Positions 7,908-18,485 are shown, counted from the stretch's first letter. The stretch: DNA of 64,000 bases from Imperialibacter sp. EC-SDR9 (GCF_902498805.1 NZ_LR701637.1:248001-312000), one strand, 5' to 3'. Program-made: numbers and translations. The notes: generated by a model not told the origin, from the sequence alone.

Positions 7908-9245
7908 TTAGTCTCTTGTAAATAATAATCTTTCACCTTTTTTAGTTTCATCCAATTGGCCTTTGTGATAAGCCCTGTGCCCTGAAACAAGGACAGTGTC
8001 AATTTTTGAATGAAAGATTTGCCCTTCAAAAGGCGACCACCCACATTTCGCAAGGATATTTGACTTCTCCACCATCCAGGTGGAGCTAGTGTCGGCAATC
8101 ACCAAATCAGCAAAATAACCCTCTCTGATAAAGCCTCGTTTTTCAATTTGAAACAAAATAGCTGGGTTGTGGCACATTTTTTCCACCAGCCGTTCCATAC
8201 TTATTTTGCCCTCCCGCTGTTTTTCAAGCATCGCCACGAGCGAATGTTGAATCAACGGCCCACCGGAAGGTGCATTGAAATAACTATTTTGTTTCTCTTC
8301 CCAGGTGTGGGGCGCATGATCAGTAGCCACCACGTCGATTCTGTCTTCCAACAAAGCTTTCCATATCTGTTCCCTGTCGCTTGCCTTTTTCACAGCCGGG
8401 TTCCACTTAATAAGTGTCCCTTTGCTCGCATAGTCCTCATCCGAAAACCAAAGGTGGTGAACACATGCCTCAGCCGTTATCCTTTTTTTTGCCAGAGGAA
8501 TTGAATTGTCGAATAGTGCCGTTTCCTTCCCGGTTGAAATATGCAGAATGTGTAGCTTGGTGCCGTGCTTCTTTGCCAAGCCCACTGCCATTGATGACGA
8601 GAGATAGCAAGCTTCTTCACTTCGAATGAGGGGGTGGCATTCAATAGGCACATCTTCGCCATACTTTTTCCTGAATATTTCGGTGTTAGCCCTGATAGTG
8701 GCTTCGTCTTCGCAATGAGTTGCTATGAGCATGTCTACCTTGCTAAAAAGCCCTTCCAGCACCTGCGTATTGTCTACCAACATATTACCAGTGGAAGAAC
8801 CCATAAACACCTTGATGCCACACACATTCCGGTGATTCGTTTTTAGTACTTCCTCCAGGTTGTCGTTGCTGGCTCCCATGAAAAAAGAGTAGTTAGCCAG
8901 CGATGTTTGCCTGGCTATTTCATATTTATCCTCCAGTAGCTGCTGAGTTAATGCGTTGGGCACTGTGTTGGGCATTTCCATAAATGATGTGACTCCCCCG
9001 GCCACAGCCGCCCTGGCCTCGGTATAAATGGTCGCCTTATGTGTGAGGCCCGGCTCACGAAAATGCACCTGATCGTCGATTACCCCAGGCAACAGGTATT
9101 TGCCGTCGGCATCTATCACCTCGTCGGCGTCATCGGTCAAGTGCGAACCTATCTTTTCGATATACTGGCCCTTCACCAACACATCTCCGGCACGTACCTT
9201 GCCTTCGTTCACTATATTTGCATTTACAATCAGCTTCGTCTTCAT
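7908..9245 (-). CDS. pyrC: Dihydroorotase (class I)
   Basis: Zinc amidohydrolase of 445 residues that interconverts carbamoyl-aspartate and dihydroorotate in pyrimidine synthesis. Visible features: zinc-binding DDQVHFREPGLTHKATI near residue 57, with the conserved D-x-H-x-R-x-P-G but Gln in place of the first His; IATHCEDEA; LHILHISTGKE; and the catalytic Asp in VVATDHAPHTWEEK. The start is ATG 9245 (MKTKLIVNANIVNEG). The frame is open to 9356, but those 37 extra codons lie in the divergent promoter and overlap the helicase start. A TAAATTTG -7 match lies at 9273-9266. Related hydantoinases and allantoinases are possible but fit less well. Confidence 0.88.
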   Translation of the reverse strand: MKTKLIVNANIVNEGKVRAGDVLVKGQYIEKIGSHLTDDADEVIDADGKYLLPGVIDDQVHFREPGLTHKATIYTEARAAVAGGVTSFMEMPNTVPNALTQQLLEDKYEIARQTSLANYSFFMGASNDNLEEVLKTNHRNVCGIKVFMGSSTGNMLVDNTQVLEGLFSKVDMLIATHCEDEATIRANTEIFRKKYGEDVPIECHPLIRSEEACYLSSSMAVGLAKKHGTKLHILHISTGKETALFDNSIPLAKKRITAEACVHHLWFSDEDYASKGTLIKWNPAVKKASDREQIWKALLEDRIDVVATDHAPHTWEEKQNSYFNAPSGGPLIQHSLVAMLEKQREGKISMERLVEKMCHNPAILFQIEKRGFIREGYFADLVIADTSSTWMVEKSNILAKCGWSPFEGQIFHSKIDTVLVSGHRAYHKGQLDETKKGERLLFTRD

Positions 9246-9303
9246 AGGATGGACTATTTGATATGCAAATTTACATTTATATACCCAAACAGGGGCCTCT
9301 GGC

Positions 9304-10629
9304 ATGATAGATAACAAAAATTTTATGGAGGAGTCGGCCGGCTTCGAATCGTTCAAGCTGAATAAGCAACTCCTGAACGCTATCGCCGATTTGGGTTATA
9401 AATCGCCCACTCCTATTCAGGCCAAGGCCATTCCTGTGGCGAACGCTGGCCACGACCTGTTCGGCATAGCGCAAACCGGCACGGGCAAAACAGCGGCCTA
9501 CCTGATTCCCATTCTTTTGAAGATTAAATATGCACAAGGCAACGACCCGAGAGCGCTCATTCTGGCACCCACCCGGGAGCTTGTGATGCAGATCGAAGAG
9601 AATGCCCGAAAGCTGGCCACCTACACCGACCTTCGGGTAGTGGGCCTCTACGGCGGAAAGGGGCCAAAGCTTCAGATTGAAGAGTTAAAAAAAGGTGTGG
9701 ACTTGATCGTGGCCACCCCCGGTCGGTTCACCGAGCTTTATCACGCAGAGGCTATCCATCCACGCCAAATTAAAACACTCGTGCTGGATGAAGCTGACCG
9801 AATGATGGACATGGGCTTTATGCCGCAGATAAGGAAGATACTGGAGGTGATTCCCGTCAAGAGGCAAAACATGTTGTTTTCTGCCACCATGCCCGAAAAA
9901 GTAGTGAAGCTCTCAGAGGAGTTTCTGGAGTTTCCTCAGACAGTTGAAGTAGCCCCTCAGTCGAGTACGCTCGAAACAATTGAACAGCGGGTGTATCTCA
10001 TACCAAACTTCAAGACGAAGATTCACATGCTCAACTGGTTCCTGCATCAAACGGAGGCAGTTGACAAGGTCATTATATTCACCAAAACAAAAGACACTGC
10101 CAACAACCTTTATAAATTTATACACCGAAAAATCAATCCATCTGTAAAGGTGATTCATGGCAATAAAGACCAGAATGCCAGAATCAACGCTTTTGAGGCC
10201 TTTAAAGCTGGCGACAGCAAAATCCTGGTAGCTACGGATGTGAGCTCACGAGGCCTCGACGTGAGCATGGTGAGCCATGTTATCAATTTTGATGTGCCTG
10301 TGCTGTACGAAGATTATGTGCACAGGATAGGACGAACAGGGCGAATTTACAAGGCAGGCTCAGCCTGGACTTTTGTTAACCCTGCTGAAGAATATCACCT
10401 TCGAAAAATAGAAGAGCTTATCCGAAAACAAATTTCCGTACACCGCTTGCCGAAAGATTTGATCATTGAAGAAACCCCTTTCGAAGAGCAGCAAGACATG
10501 GCCAGGGAAGTGGATCATCAGAAAAGAAAAGATGACCCGGATTTCAAAGGTGCCTTTCATGACAAGAAGCATCCGAAAGGTCAATTTAAGAAGCCAACAC
10601 CCAAAAAGAACAAAAGGAAAAAACGTTGA
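9304..10629 (+). CDS. DEAD-box RNA helicase (RhlE-like)
   Basis: ATP-dependent RNA helicase of 441 residues. Motifs in order: Q motif with SPTPIQAKAIP, Walker A AQTGTGKTAAY, Ia PTRELVMQ, II LDEADRMMDMG, III FSATMP, IV IIFTKTKD, V ATDVSSRGLDV and VI HRIGRTGR. The last 70 residues are rich in Lys, Glu and Asp and end in KKPTPKKNKRKKR, a basic RNA-binding tail as in RhlE proteins of ribosome assembly or cold response. ATG 9304 is used. ATG 9325 (MEESAGFESF) is an alternative. It is transcribed divergently from pyrC, with 58 bp between starts. Confidence 0.92.
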   Translation: MIDNKNFMEESAGFESFKLNKQLLNAIADLGYKSPTPIQAKAIPVANAGHDLFGIAQTGTGKTAAYLIPILLKIKYAQGNDPRALILAPTRELVMQIEENARKLATYTDLRVVGLYGGKGPKLQIEELKKGVDLIVATPGRFTELYHAEAIHPRQIKTLVLDEADRMMDMGFMPQIRKILEVIPVKRQNMLFSATMPEKVVKLSEEFLEFPQTVEVAPQSSTLETIEQRVYLIPNFKTKIHMLNWFLHQTEAVDKVIIFTKTKDTANNLYKFIHRKINPSVKVIHGNKDQNARINAFEAFKAGDSKILVATDVSSRGLDVSMVSHVINFDVPVLYEDYVHRIGRTGRIYKAGSAWTFVNPAEEYHLRKIEELIRKQISVHRLPKDLIIEETPFEEQQDMAREVDHQKRKDDPDFKGAFHDKKHPKGQFKKPTPKKNKRKKR

Positions 10630-10810
10630 TCTGTGAATCTACAGAATTCATCGAAGAATTTGGGGGGTTCATCTAATCGAAAATTTTGTTTGAGGTGAAA
10701 AGCATACATTTGATACAGAAAGATGGATAAGTCTTTCTTTCCATAGCTGGTTGAAAAGATCTTGGGGGATGTGGCTTTGCCGATCCCTCAAGTTGTTTCT
10801 AGCCCACACT

Positions 10811-10845
10811 AAAAAGGCCCTTGAACTGAAGTTCAAGGGCCTTTT
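10811..10845. terminator. Bidirectional terminator between helicase and M28 peptidase
   Basis: A 15-bp perfect stem (10812-10826 with 10831-10845) with a 4-base loop, A-rich on the left and T-rich on the right, lies between two convergent genes and can end transcription in both directions. The 180 bp before it, after the helicase stop, hold nothing I can identify. Confidence 0.85.
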
Positions 10846-10878
10846 GCATTCTTTTAGCACCGTTTGCTTGTGACTCCG

Positions 10879-12366
10879 CTAGTCTAGTTTAATCCGCTCT
10901 TCCCTGTTAGCCACTTCCCAGGCTGTAAAGAAAACCAGCTTAGTGATGGCGGTCATCTTGTCGAACGCAATTTTCTCGATCGTATCGGTGGGGCGGTGGT
11001 AATCGGCATGGACACCATTAAAGTAGAAAATAATCGGCACGTTGTTCTTTGCGAAGTTGTAGTGGTCAGAGCGATAATAGAACCGGTTTGGGTCGTTCTC
11101 GTCATTATAAGTATAGTCCAGCACAAGGTTGGTGTAGTCTTTATTTGCCTTTTCAGAAAGCTGATGAAGGTCCTGCGACAACTTGTCCGAACCAATCACA
11201 TAGATGTAATTCTCATTGTCCAAATGCGCATCATCTACCCTGCCAATCATGTCGATGTTCAAATTGGCAACGGTTTTACTAAGCGGCAGCACCGGATGAT
11301 CGGTGTAGTACTCCGACCCAAGAAGGCCTTTTTCCTCCCCCGTCACCGTCATGAATAATATGCTTCTGCGGGGGCCGTTGCCCTTCTTTTTTGCTTCGCT
11401 AAAAGCCTGGGCTATTTCCAACACTGCACTCGTGCCCGATCCGTCGTCGTCTGCACCATGGTAAATAACATCGTCTCTTTTGCCAAGGTGGTCGTAGTGG
11501 GCCGTCACTACCAGCACCTCGTCTTTCTTGTCAGTCCCTTCCAGAAACCCAAGCACATTCTCAGTTATCACCTCCTCGGTGGTTCTTTCTGCCTTAAAGC
11601 TGATACTAGCCATCGGTTGCTCTGCGCCTGAAGCACCCTCCATCAACTCTTCAATAGATAGGCCAAAGACACCCTTTGCGGCATCGGGCGAAACAATGAA
11701 AACAAAAGGGCCTTCGTTGCTGCTATCTCCCTCACTACTAAGGCTTAGACGTGAGGCTGTAATATAGTTCTTGTATCGACCGACTACAGTTTTAAATTGA
11801 CCATCCGATTCGCCGCCAAATACAAGGAGGCCCCTAACGTTGGCTTCGGCAAACTGCCTTCTAATTGATGTCCACGATCTGCTATCCTGGCTTCTCACGG
11901 CAACAATTCTATTATTGAAAGCCCCATTTTTGACAATGCCAGAGGCCTGCCCCAAATCACCAATAAAAATCACCTCGGCAGTCACTTCGTTGGAAGTACT
12001 GGCAGAGCCAAAATACAGCAAGTCGGTTCCGTTCTCCAGCTTTGTCGCACCTGCTTTTACATAAACATCGGTCCATTGAGATTTTTGCAGCGGGAAACGC
12101 TGAAAGTAGGATTTTGAGTTGGCCTCTGGAACAATTGGTTGTAGTCCGTATTGCTTAAACTGTGCCGCTATAAAAGCCGCCGCCTTTCGCTGACCTTCGG
12201 TGGCTGTTTCCCTACCCTCCAGGCTATCGGAAGTTAACACTTCGAGCCGGGCATAGAGGTCTTCTTTGGTGATGGTCTTCGAGATTTTTATCGCCTTTTT
12301 ATCCTGGGCAAATGCAGCTAAGCTAATTACCAGGGCGAGCGCAAATAATGAAAATTTTTGAATCAT
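10879..12366 (-). CDS. Secreted M28 family metallopeptidase with PA domain
   Basis: Exported zinc aminopeptidase-type protein of 495 residues. The signal peptide is MIQKFSLFALALVISLAAFAQ. A protease-associated (PA) domain occupies roughly residues 110-270. The M28 core follows, with zinc ligands visible as VTAHYDHLG, GADDDGSGTSA (bridging Asp), catalytic Glu-Glu in TGEEKGLLGSEYY, NIDMIGRVDD, and the final His in GVHADYHRPTDT. M28 enzymes remove N-terminal residues or process peptides in the periplasm. A single gene, convergent with the helicase. Confidence 0.92.
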   Translation of the reverse strand: MIQKFSLFALALVISLAAFAQDKKAIKISKTITKEDLYARLEVLTSDSLEGRETATEGQRKAAAFIAAQFKQYGLQPIVPEANSKSYFQRFPLQKSQWTDVYVKAGATKLENGTDLLYFGSASTSNEVTAEVIFIGDLGQASGIVKNGAFNNRIVAVRSQDSRSWTSIRRQFAEANVRGLLVFGGESDGQFKTVVGRYKNYITASRLSLSSEGDSSNEGPFVFIVSPDAAKGVFGLSIEELMEGASGAEQPMASISFKAERTTEEVITENVLGFLEGTDKKDEVLVVTAHYDHLGKRDDVIYHGADDDGSGTSAVLEIAQAFSEAKKKGNGPRRSILFMTVTGEEKGLLGSEYYTDHPVLPLSKTVANLNIDMIGRVDDAHLDNENYIYVIGSDKLSQDLHQLSEKANKDYTNLVLDYTYNDENDPNRFYYRSDHYNFAKNNVPIIFYFNGVHADYHRPTDTIEKIAFDKMTAITKLVFFTAWEVANREERIKLD

Positions 12367-12473
12367 GATTACTTTGGGTTAACCGGGGCAATTTTATTCT
12401 TTTCAGGTAAACCTTCCATATCAATTCCACATTTTATTTGAAAACCGGAACAAAATATCTTCACATTAAATTA

Positions 12474-12481
12474 TACCTTTG
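12474..12481 (+). promoter_or_regulatory. -7 promoter element upstream of gcvP
   Basis: TACCTTTG matches TAnnTTTG exactly, 49 bp before the gcvP ATG. No TTTG occurs at the preferred upstream spacing. I see no glycine riboswitch structure in the leader. Confidence 0.45.
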
Positions 12482-12530
12482 CAGTCAGAAATAAGGTTCA
12501 TATCACTACACATTTTCAGAGGGTAACTTA

Positions 12531-15431
12531 ATGAAGATCAACGTTAACCAAAGGGTTAGTTTTGAGAGTCGCCATCACGGCAAAGATGATCAAGAGCTGG
12601 CCACAATGCTTCAAACTGTTGGAGTGTCGTCTATTGATGAATTAATAGACCAGACGGTTCCAAAAAAGATTCGACTGGAGCGGCCGCTGCAACTTCCGGC
12701 GCCAAGAAATGAGTATCAGTTCCTGAACGAATTCAAGCAACTGGCTGCCGGCAACAAGGTATTCAAGAGCTATATCGGCATGGGGTATTATAATTGCGTG
12801 GTGCCTGCCGTTATTCAGAGAAATATATTGGAAAACCCAGGGTGGTACACAGCCTACACTCCTTATCAGGCAGAGATCGCCCAGGGACGTTTGGAAGCAC
12901 TTATCAACTTCCAAACTGTGGTATCTGATTTGACAGGCATGGAGATCGCCAACGCCTCCTTACTCGACGAAGGTACCGCAGCGGCCGAAGCCATGACCAT
13001 GCTGCATGAGCTAAGGAAAAAATCGAGAAAAGATGCTCATAAATTCTTTATCGATGAAAATACCTTCCCACAAACGATCGACTTGCTCGTTACCAGGGCC
13101 CAACCATTGAACATAGAGTTAGTAGTGGCTCCATTTTCTTCTTTCGATGTAACTGACACTTCGTTCTACGGGGCGTTGCTTCAATATCCGGATGCTAATG
13201 GCGAGGTGAAAGACCTGACATCCTTTATCGCCGCAGCGAAGGAAAACGATTTGATGATTGCGGTAGCCGCAGACCTCCTGAGCCTCACGCTTCTGACATC
13301 TCCCGGAGAAATGGGCGCTGATGTGGTTATCGGGAGCAGCCAGCGCTTTGGCGTGCCAATGGGCTACGGCGGGCCGCATGCTGCTTTTTTTGCTACAAAA
13401 GACGAATACAAAAGACAAATCCCTGGCAGAATCATTGGTGTGTCCGTAGACAAGGAAGGCAACAAAGCTTACCGGATGGCTCTCCAAACACGAGAGCAGC
13501 ACATCAGAAGAGAAAAGGCCACTTCCAATATTTGCACAGCCCAGGTTCTATTGGCCGTTATGGCTGGCATGTATGCCGTATATCATGGTCCACACGGCCT
13601 GAAAGAAATCGCCGCAAGAGTCAACGGCTTGGCGAGACTGCTAAATGCTGGTTTGGCTCACCTTGGTTTCAAGCAGCTGAATGTTGAGTTTTTTGATACC
13701 CTTAAGGTAGAGGCAGCGGGTAAAAAAGAAGCGATCAAGGCCCTCGCTGAATCCAGGGGGGTGAATCTTAGGTACTTCTCGTCCGATCACGTTGGCATCT
13801 CGCTCGACGAAACCACTCAGCTTGAAGACCTGAAAGTCGTTTTCTCCATCTTTAGCGAAATAGCGGGCAAACCAACTTCAGGATTTGATCTTGAGGGCCA
13901 GTCGAGCAATGTGGATGTGAGCTTCTCTTCGGCTTTGGAACGCAAAAGCGACTATCTTACCCACCAGATTTTCAATGTGCATCACACGGAGCACGAGCTG
14001 CTTCGCTACATGAAATGGCTTGAAAACAAGGATCTTTCTCTGGTGCATTCAATGATTTCCCTTGGCTCGTGCACAATGAAGCTCAATGCCACATCGGAAA
14101 TGATTCCGGTAACGTGGGCCGAATTTGGGAACATTCACCCATTTGCTCCGGCAAGTCAGGTAAAAGGCTATCAGCAGTTGGTAAACGAGCTTTCGGACTG
14201 GCTAAAAGAGATCACTGGCTTTGCAGCAGTTTCTTTGCAACCAAATTCTGGCGCACAGGGAGAGTATGCCGGTTTAATGGTAATAAGGGCTTATCATCAG
14301 AACAGGGGCGACAACCACCGCAACGTGGCGCTTATTCCTTCGTCAGCGCATGGCACCAACCCAGCCAGTGCAGTAATGGCAGGTATGCAGGTGGTGATCG
14401 TAGCTTGCGATGAAAAAGGAAATATAGACCTGAATGACCTTCAAACCAAAGCTGAAAAACACAAAGACAATCTATCGGCGCTGATGGTGACTTATCCATC
14501 TACTCACGGGGTGTTTGAAGAAGAAATCATAGATATCTGCGACATTATCCATCAAAATGGTGGACAGGTGTACATGGACGGCGCTAACATGAATGCCCAG
14601 GTTGGTCTGACCAGCCCGGCACGCATTGGCGCTGACGTTTGCCATCTCAACCTCCACAAAACATTCTGCATCCCTCACGGCGGCGGCGGACCCGGCATGG
14701 GCCCGATTGGTGTCGGGGCTCACCTGGCTCCCTTCCTTCCCGGCAATCCGGTGGTAAAAGCAGGCGGGGACAAAGCGATTACGTCCATTTCATCTGCACC
14801 CTACGGTAGCGCCAGCATCCTCACTATATCATACGCTTACATAGCTATGATGGGAAGTGAAGGATTGACGAATGCGACAAAAATGGCGATTCTTAACGCC
14901 AACTATATCAAGGAGCGATTGAAGGGCGATTACAAAATTCTTTACACCGGAAAAAATGGCCGGTGCGCTCACGAAATGATTGTGGATTGCAGAGAGTTTA
15001 AGCAGTTTGGAGTGGAAGTGGAAGACCTCGCAAAAAGGCTGATGGATTACGGCTTCCATGCGCCTACCATGTCGTTCCCGGTGCCCGGCACCATGATGAT
15101 TGAACCAACAGAGAGTGAGTCAATTATTGAGCTGGACAGGTTCTGCAATGCAATGCTCAGCATAAGGGAAGAAGTAAGGGAAGTAGAAAAAGGTCTGGCA
15201 GATCGTGAGATCAACGTGCTGAAAAATGCACCACACACTCAGAAAGTAGCGCTGGCCGAAGTATGGCAGCTGCCTTACAGCAGGGAAAAGGCAGTATTCC
15301 CTCTTGAATACGTGAAAAACAGCAAATTCTGGCCAAGCGTGAGCAGGATTGACAACGCCTATGGCGACAGAAACCTTTTCTGCAGCTGCATTCCAATTTC
15401 AGAGTTTTCGGAAACTCTGGCAGAGGCCTAA
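12531..15431 (+). CDS. gcvP: Glycine dehydrogenase (decarboxylating), P-protein
   Basis: PLP enzyme of 966 residues that decarboxylates glycine and passes the aminomethyl group to the lipoyl H-protein in the glycine cleavage system. This is the long homodimeric form, both halves fused. The N-terminal half has [19 protein letters not shown] and [18 protein letters not shown]. The catalytic half carries [22 protein letters not shown], and the Schiff-base lysine at about residue 710 in [20 protein letters not shown]. The T- and H-protein genes are not in the window, as is usual in Bacteroidota, where they are scattered. It ends in a clear terminator. Confidence 0.97.
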   Translation: MKINVNQRVSFESRHHGKDDQELATMLQTVGVSSIDELIDQTVPKKIRLERPLQLPAPRNEYQFLNEFKQLAAGNKVFKSYIGMGYYNCVVPAVIQRNILENPGWYTAYTPYQAEIAQGRLEALINFQTVVSDLTGMEIANASLLDEGTAAAEAMTMLHELRKKSRKDAHKFFIDENTFPQTIDLLVTRAQPLNIELVVAPFSSFDVTDTSFYGALLQYPDANGEVKDLTSFIAAAKENDLMIAVAADLLSLTLLTSPGEMGADVVIGSSQRFGVPMGYGGPHAAFFATKDEYKRQIPGRIIGVSVDKEGNKAYRMALQTREQHIRREKATSNICTAQVLLAVMAGMYAVYHGPHGLKEIAARVNGLARLLNAGLAHLGFKQLNVEFFDTLKVEAAGKKEAIKALAESRGVNLRYFSSDHVGISLDETTQLEDLKVVFSIFSEIAGKPTSGFDLEGQSSNVDVSFSSALERKSDYLTHQIFNVHHTEHELLRYMKWLENKDLSLVHSMISLGSCTMKLNATSEMIPVTWAEFGNIHPFAPASQVKGYQQLVNELSDWLKEITGFAAVSLQPNSGAQGEYAGLMVIRAYHQNRGDNHRNVALIPSSAHGTNPASAVMAGMQVVIVACDEKGNIDLNDLQTKAEKHKDNLSALMVTYPSTHGVFEEEIIDICDIIHQNGGQVYMDGANMNAQVGLTSPARIGADVCHLNLHKTFCIPHGGGGPGMGPIGVGAHLAPFLPGNPVVKAGGDKAITSISSAPYGSASILTISYAYIAMMGSEGLTNATKMAILNANYIKERLKGDYKILYTGKNGRCAHEMIVDCREFKQFGVEVEDLAKRLMDYGFHAPTMSFPVPGTMMIEPTESESIIELDRFCNAMLSIREEVREVEKGLADREINVLKNAPHTQKVALAEVWQLPYSREKAVFPLEYVKNSKFWPSVSRIDNAYGDRNLFCSCIPISEFSETLAEA

Positions 15432-15438
15432 GGAACGG

Positions 15439-15465
15439 AAAAGGGAGTTAATCGCTCCCTTTTTT
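15439..15465 (+). terminator. Terminator of gcvP
   Basis: AAAAGGGAG (15439-15447) pairs with CTCCCTTTT (15455-15463), followed by more T, 8 nt after the gcvP stop. Confidence 0.85.
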
Positions 15466-15615
15466 CATTTGGCAGGTCAATTGAAAACAAGAAGCAGTTG
15501 CCGAAAAAAGCTAAAAATTGTGTAATCTTGTTAGCCTGTTAATGTCAAGCATATTTTTTATAGTGCCTTCATTGAAGGGTAACATATTGTTGAAATACTA
15601 ATCGCAGTAAAGATT

Positions 15616-16503
15616 ATGGCGTCTCAAAAGGATCTTTTAGAAAAATGGTCCAGCCGCATAAAGGCAGAAAAACTTGATGAAACAATTGCAGTAGTTAAGA
15701 ACGCCCTGGCTGGCTATAAAAGATTCCCAAAATCTGCCAGAGTAGCCTACTACCTCCACGGCTCTCACCTCAATGGCACCAATACTCAATACAATACCCC
15801 GGTTGACGTAGCGATTGAGCTGACCTCAATAACAGGCTCCAGCAAAAGCAACGAAGACCCTTTTGCAGGAAAAGGCCTTAGCTACAAAAGCTTCAGAGAA
15901 AACATCCTTGAAAGCATGCAAAATGCTTTTGGCGAAGGGTCGGTGCAGGATGGGGACAACGCCATTCATATCATTGGCTCTCCTAATCGCCTTCCTGTGA
16001 ATGTGCTCGTGTGCTTCAAATACAAATTGTTTATCAAGCACGGAAGAGATGAAGTGGAAAAACTGGGCGTGGCATTCTACCCTAAAAAAGGGAAGGAACT
16101 CATCATCAATTTTCCAAAGCAGCACAACGCCTACGAGGCAGTGAAAGAAAGCGGCTCCCAGGGCCAGTTTCTTGCTACTGTGAGGGTTTTCAAAAACATC
16201 AGAGACCGGCTGGTACAGATGGGCCATATGGACGAGAACAGGACGCCTTCCTATTTTCTCGAAAGCTTTATCTGCAATGCTCCTACTGGAATGTTCACTA
16301 AAGACTATATTTCTTCTATCGCTAACCTGCTCGACTTCTGGAAGAAAAATGCATGGAGGAATTATATCACCATTGACGGCTTCAGGTCTCTTTGGGGCGA
16401 CTCACCGCAATCGTGGAATGTTGAGGATGCAAAGTTCTTTTTGGAGGCTATTCGTAAAGTTGGAAAAGATCCGGCTTTCTGGCAGGCAGGCACTGATGCA
16501 TGA
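15616..16503 (+). CDS. Degenerate nucleotidyltransferase-fold protein (OAS/CD-NTase-like)
   Basis: Protein of 295 residues with the layout of the 2'-5' OAS / class I CCA-adding / CD-NTase nucleotidyltransferase superfamily: a helical N-terminus, the G-S loop HGSHLNGTN (residues 48-56), the strand that normally holds D-x-D, a second acid-bearing strand, then the FPKQH and ATVRVFKNIRDRL motifs of the second helical domain and TPSYFLESFICNAP. In active relatives the loop runs into SDVD; here it reads TPVDV, so the first Asp is Pro62 and only Asp64 remains. The third catalytic Asp is replaced by Asn129 in LPVNVLVCF. Two of three metal ligands are therefore lost, and I infer a pseudoenzyme. No CBASS effector lies next to it; neighbours are gcvP and asnB. 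Confidence 0.65.
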   Translation: MASQKDLLEKWSSRIKAEKLDETIAVVKNALAGYKRFPKSARVAYYLHGSHLNGTNTQYNTPVDVAIELTSITGSSKSNEDPFAGKGLSYKSFRENILESMQNAFGEGSVQDGDNAIHIIGSPNRLPVNVLVCFKYKLFIKHGRDEVEKLGVAFYPKKGKELIINFPKQHNAYEAVKESGSQGQFLATVRVFKNIRDRLVQMGHMDENRTPSYFLESFICNAPTGMFTKDYISSIANLLDFWKKNAWRNYITIDGFRSLWGDSPQSWNVEDAKFFLEAIRKVGKDPAFWQAGTDA

Positions 16504-16510
16504 TTGACTC

Positions 16511-18412
16511 TTACTTGAAGTAATTCTCCCACCATTTCTGAAAAACATATAAGGCCCACGTGGTAGCATGCGCATCGCCCGGGTTGTTGCTGTGCAGTTG
16601 TTGCCTGAGCAAAGCCAACTGCTGAACGCTGAAAATTCCCTGCTCGTTTAACTTGTCGTCATTAAAAACAACGCCGTCCAGCGTGCTCTTCATCTCATTT
16701 TGCATCCACTTTAGCAGTGGCACTTCAAAGCCCTTTTTGGGGCGATTGTAAAGCTTCTGCGGGAGAAAATCTTTAAATGCATCCTGCAAAATCCTTTTCC
16801 TTGTGCCGTTGTGAATTTTAAAACTTTCGGGTAGCCCAAAAGCAAAGTCCACCACTCTGTGCTCCAAAAATGGCACTCTTACTTCCAGCGCATTCGCCAT
16901 CGACATCCGGTCAACCTTCGTCAGCATGTCGTCAGGCAATACTAGCTGGGTATCTGCCAAAAGAAAGCTGTTTAGCGAATCGGAGCGTTTAAGTGGCAGT
17001 AACCATCCAGCCTTGTGGCCACGGTAGATGTCCATGCCAAGCCCCTCCTTTGCAGAAGGGCTTAAGTACGCTAGCGCCTGGTTTTCCGCCATATAACTGG
17101 CCCATCTCCAATAACGGTCTTCAGCAGAAAGCTTAAGCCCTTCTCCGTATTTACTTAGTTGTCTTATCTTATTTCCAAAAGCTGACGATCTTGACGCCGG
17201 AAGGCTTCGCCACAAAGGAAGAAACCGTTTTGCCACCGCATTCGAAATACTCGGCTCAACGCTTTTTTGCCAGGCCAGGTGCTTGTTGTAGCCACCAAAA
17301 AGCTCGTCTGCCCCATCGCCGGAAAGCGCCACTGTTACGTGCTTTCTGGTCTCTTCACTAAGTATGTACACCGGCAATGCCGACGAGTCTGCAAATGGCT
17401 CGTCGATATAACTGATCATGCCATCCAAATGATTAAGCAGGTCATCGTTTGACAGCTTGAAAACATGGTGCTGAGTGTTGAAATGCCTGGCCACCAACTC
17501 AGCGTACTCCGTTTCATCAAAAAAAGGGTCGTCCTTGTATCCAATGGAGAAGGAATGAATGCCAGGATGCAGTTTCGAGGCAATGCCTGCAATGATGGAA
17601 GAGTCGGTACCTCCGCTAAGAAATGTGCCAAGAGGAACGTCCGCCACCAGCCTATGTTTTACTGCGCTGGTAAGGAGCTCTCTCAATTCCTTTTGCTTGT
17701 CGGAATAGCTTTGACGCCCAACAGTTTTGCTTGCATCAAATGGAACCTTGTACCACTGTTCAACCGTTACCTCATTCTTTTTACTAACAATCAGGTGGCC
17801 CGGAGACAACTTATGGACACCCTTGAGGATAGTCAATGGAGCAGGAATATAATTGAGCTGCAGGTAAGTAAGCAACGATTCGAATGATAGCTCTTTCTGA
17901 ATGCCATAGCGCATAATGGCCTTCATTTCTGAGGCAAAAATCAGCTTGTCCTCGTCGTAGTAGTAATAAAGCGGCTTGATACCCAGGCGGTCTCTGGCGA
18001 TAAATAGCGAGCCGTCAGCTGCGTCAAATATGGCGAAAGCAAAGAATCCGTTGAGATGATTCAGTGCTTTTTTGCCTAATAATATATACAACTGAAGAAG
18101 CACTTCGGTATCACTTTCGGTTTGGAACGGCACCCCTTTTTCCTTCAAACCGTTTCTCAGCTGTCTGTAGTTAAAAATCTCTCCATTAAATACGATTTGA
18201 TACCGGCCCGAAGCGTCCGACATCGGTTGGTGAGCACTTTCAGAGACATCGATGATACTTAAACGGCGGTGCCCCAGGCCAACAAAATGGTCGTAAAAGA
18301 GCCCCTGATTGTCGGGCCCTCTTTTGGCGAGCGATTCAGTTGCGGCAGCCAGGTGAATCATGTTGATCCGTCCAACCTCATTAAATGCCTTAATTCCTGT
18401 TATCCCGCACAT
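16511..18412 (-). CDS. asnB: Asparagine synthase (glutamine-hydrolysing)
   Basis: Cytoplasmic enzyme of 633 residues that makes asparagine from aspartate, ATP and glutamine. Class II glutamine amidotransferase domain with catalytic Cys2 (MCGITGIKAF), RRLSIIDVSESAHQPM and FNGEIFNYRQLR. The synthetase domain has the PP-loop FLSGGTDSSIIAG (about 265) and SGDGADELFGGYNKH. The length and the C-terminal region match the long AsnB type found in Bacteroidota housekeeping and polysaccharide loci. Modification of a non-aspartate substrate cannot be excluded. It converges on the degenerate nucleotidyltransferase with only 7 bp between stops. Confidence 0.93.
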   Translation of the reverse strand: MCGITGIKAFNEVGRINMIHLAAATESLAKRGPDNQGLFYDHFVGLGHRRLSIIDVSESAHQPMSDASGRYQIVFNGEIFNYRQLRNGLKEKGVPFQTESDTEVLLQLYILLGKKALNHLNGFFAFAIFDAADGSLFIARDRLGIKPLYYYYDEDKLIFASEMKAIMRYGIQKELSFESLLTYLQLNYIPAPLTILKGVHKLSPGHLIVSKKNEVTVEQWYKVPFDASKTVGRQSYSDKQKELRELLTSAVKHRLVADVPLGTFLSGGTDSSIIAGIASKLHPGIHSFSIGYKDDPFFDETEYAELVARHFNTQHHVFKLSNDDLLNHLDGMISYIDEPFADSSALPVYILSEETRKHVTVALSGDGADELFGGYNKHLAWQKSVEPSISNAVAKRFLPLWRSLPASRSSAFGNKIRQLSKYGEGLKLSAEDRYWRWASYMAENQALAYLSPSAKEGLGMDIYRGHKAGWLLPLKRSDSLNSFLLADTQLVLPDDMLTKVDRMSMANALEVRVPFLEHRVVDFAFGLPESFKIHNGTRKRILQDAFKDFLPQKLYNRPKKGFEVPLLKWMQNEMKSTLDGVVFNDDKLNEQGIFSVQQLALLRQQLHSNNPGDAHATTWALYVFQKWWENYFK

Positions 18413-18485
18413 TATTTGAGCCTCTTTTCAAATGTTTGTGTAATTTTAAAGTAATTCAACGGTTCTGAAAATTCGTCAGATAAAT

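Noticed and set aside
10669-10860. 63-codon minus-strand frame after the helicase
   Set aside because: Reads through the strong bidirectional terminator at 10811-10845; composition not protein-like.
12367-12530. Glycine riboswitch before gcvP
   Set aside because: The 164-bp leader shows no tandem aptamer-like conserved GGA pattern or terminator stem; only a -7 promoter match.
15616-16503. CBASS defence operon around the nucleotidyltransferase-like gene
   Set aside because: Neighbours are gcvP (with its own terminator) and a convergent asnB; no effector, E1/E2 or HORMA-like gene is present.
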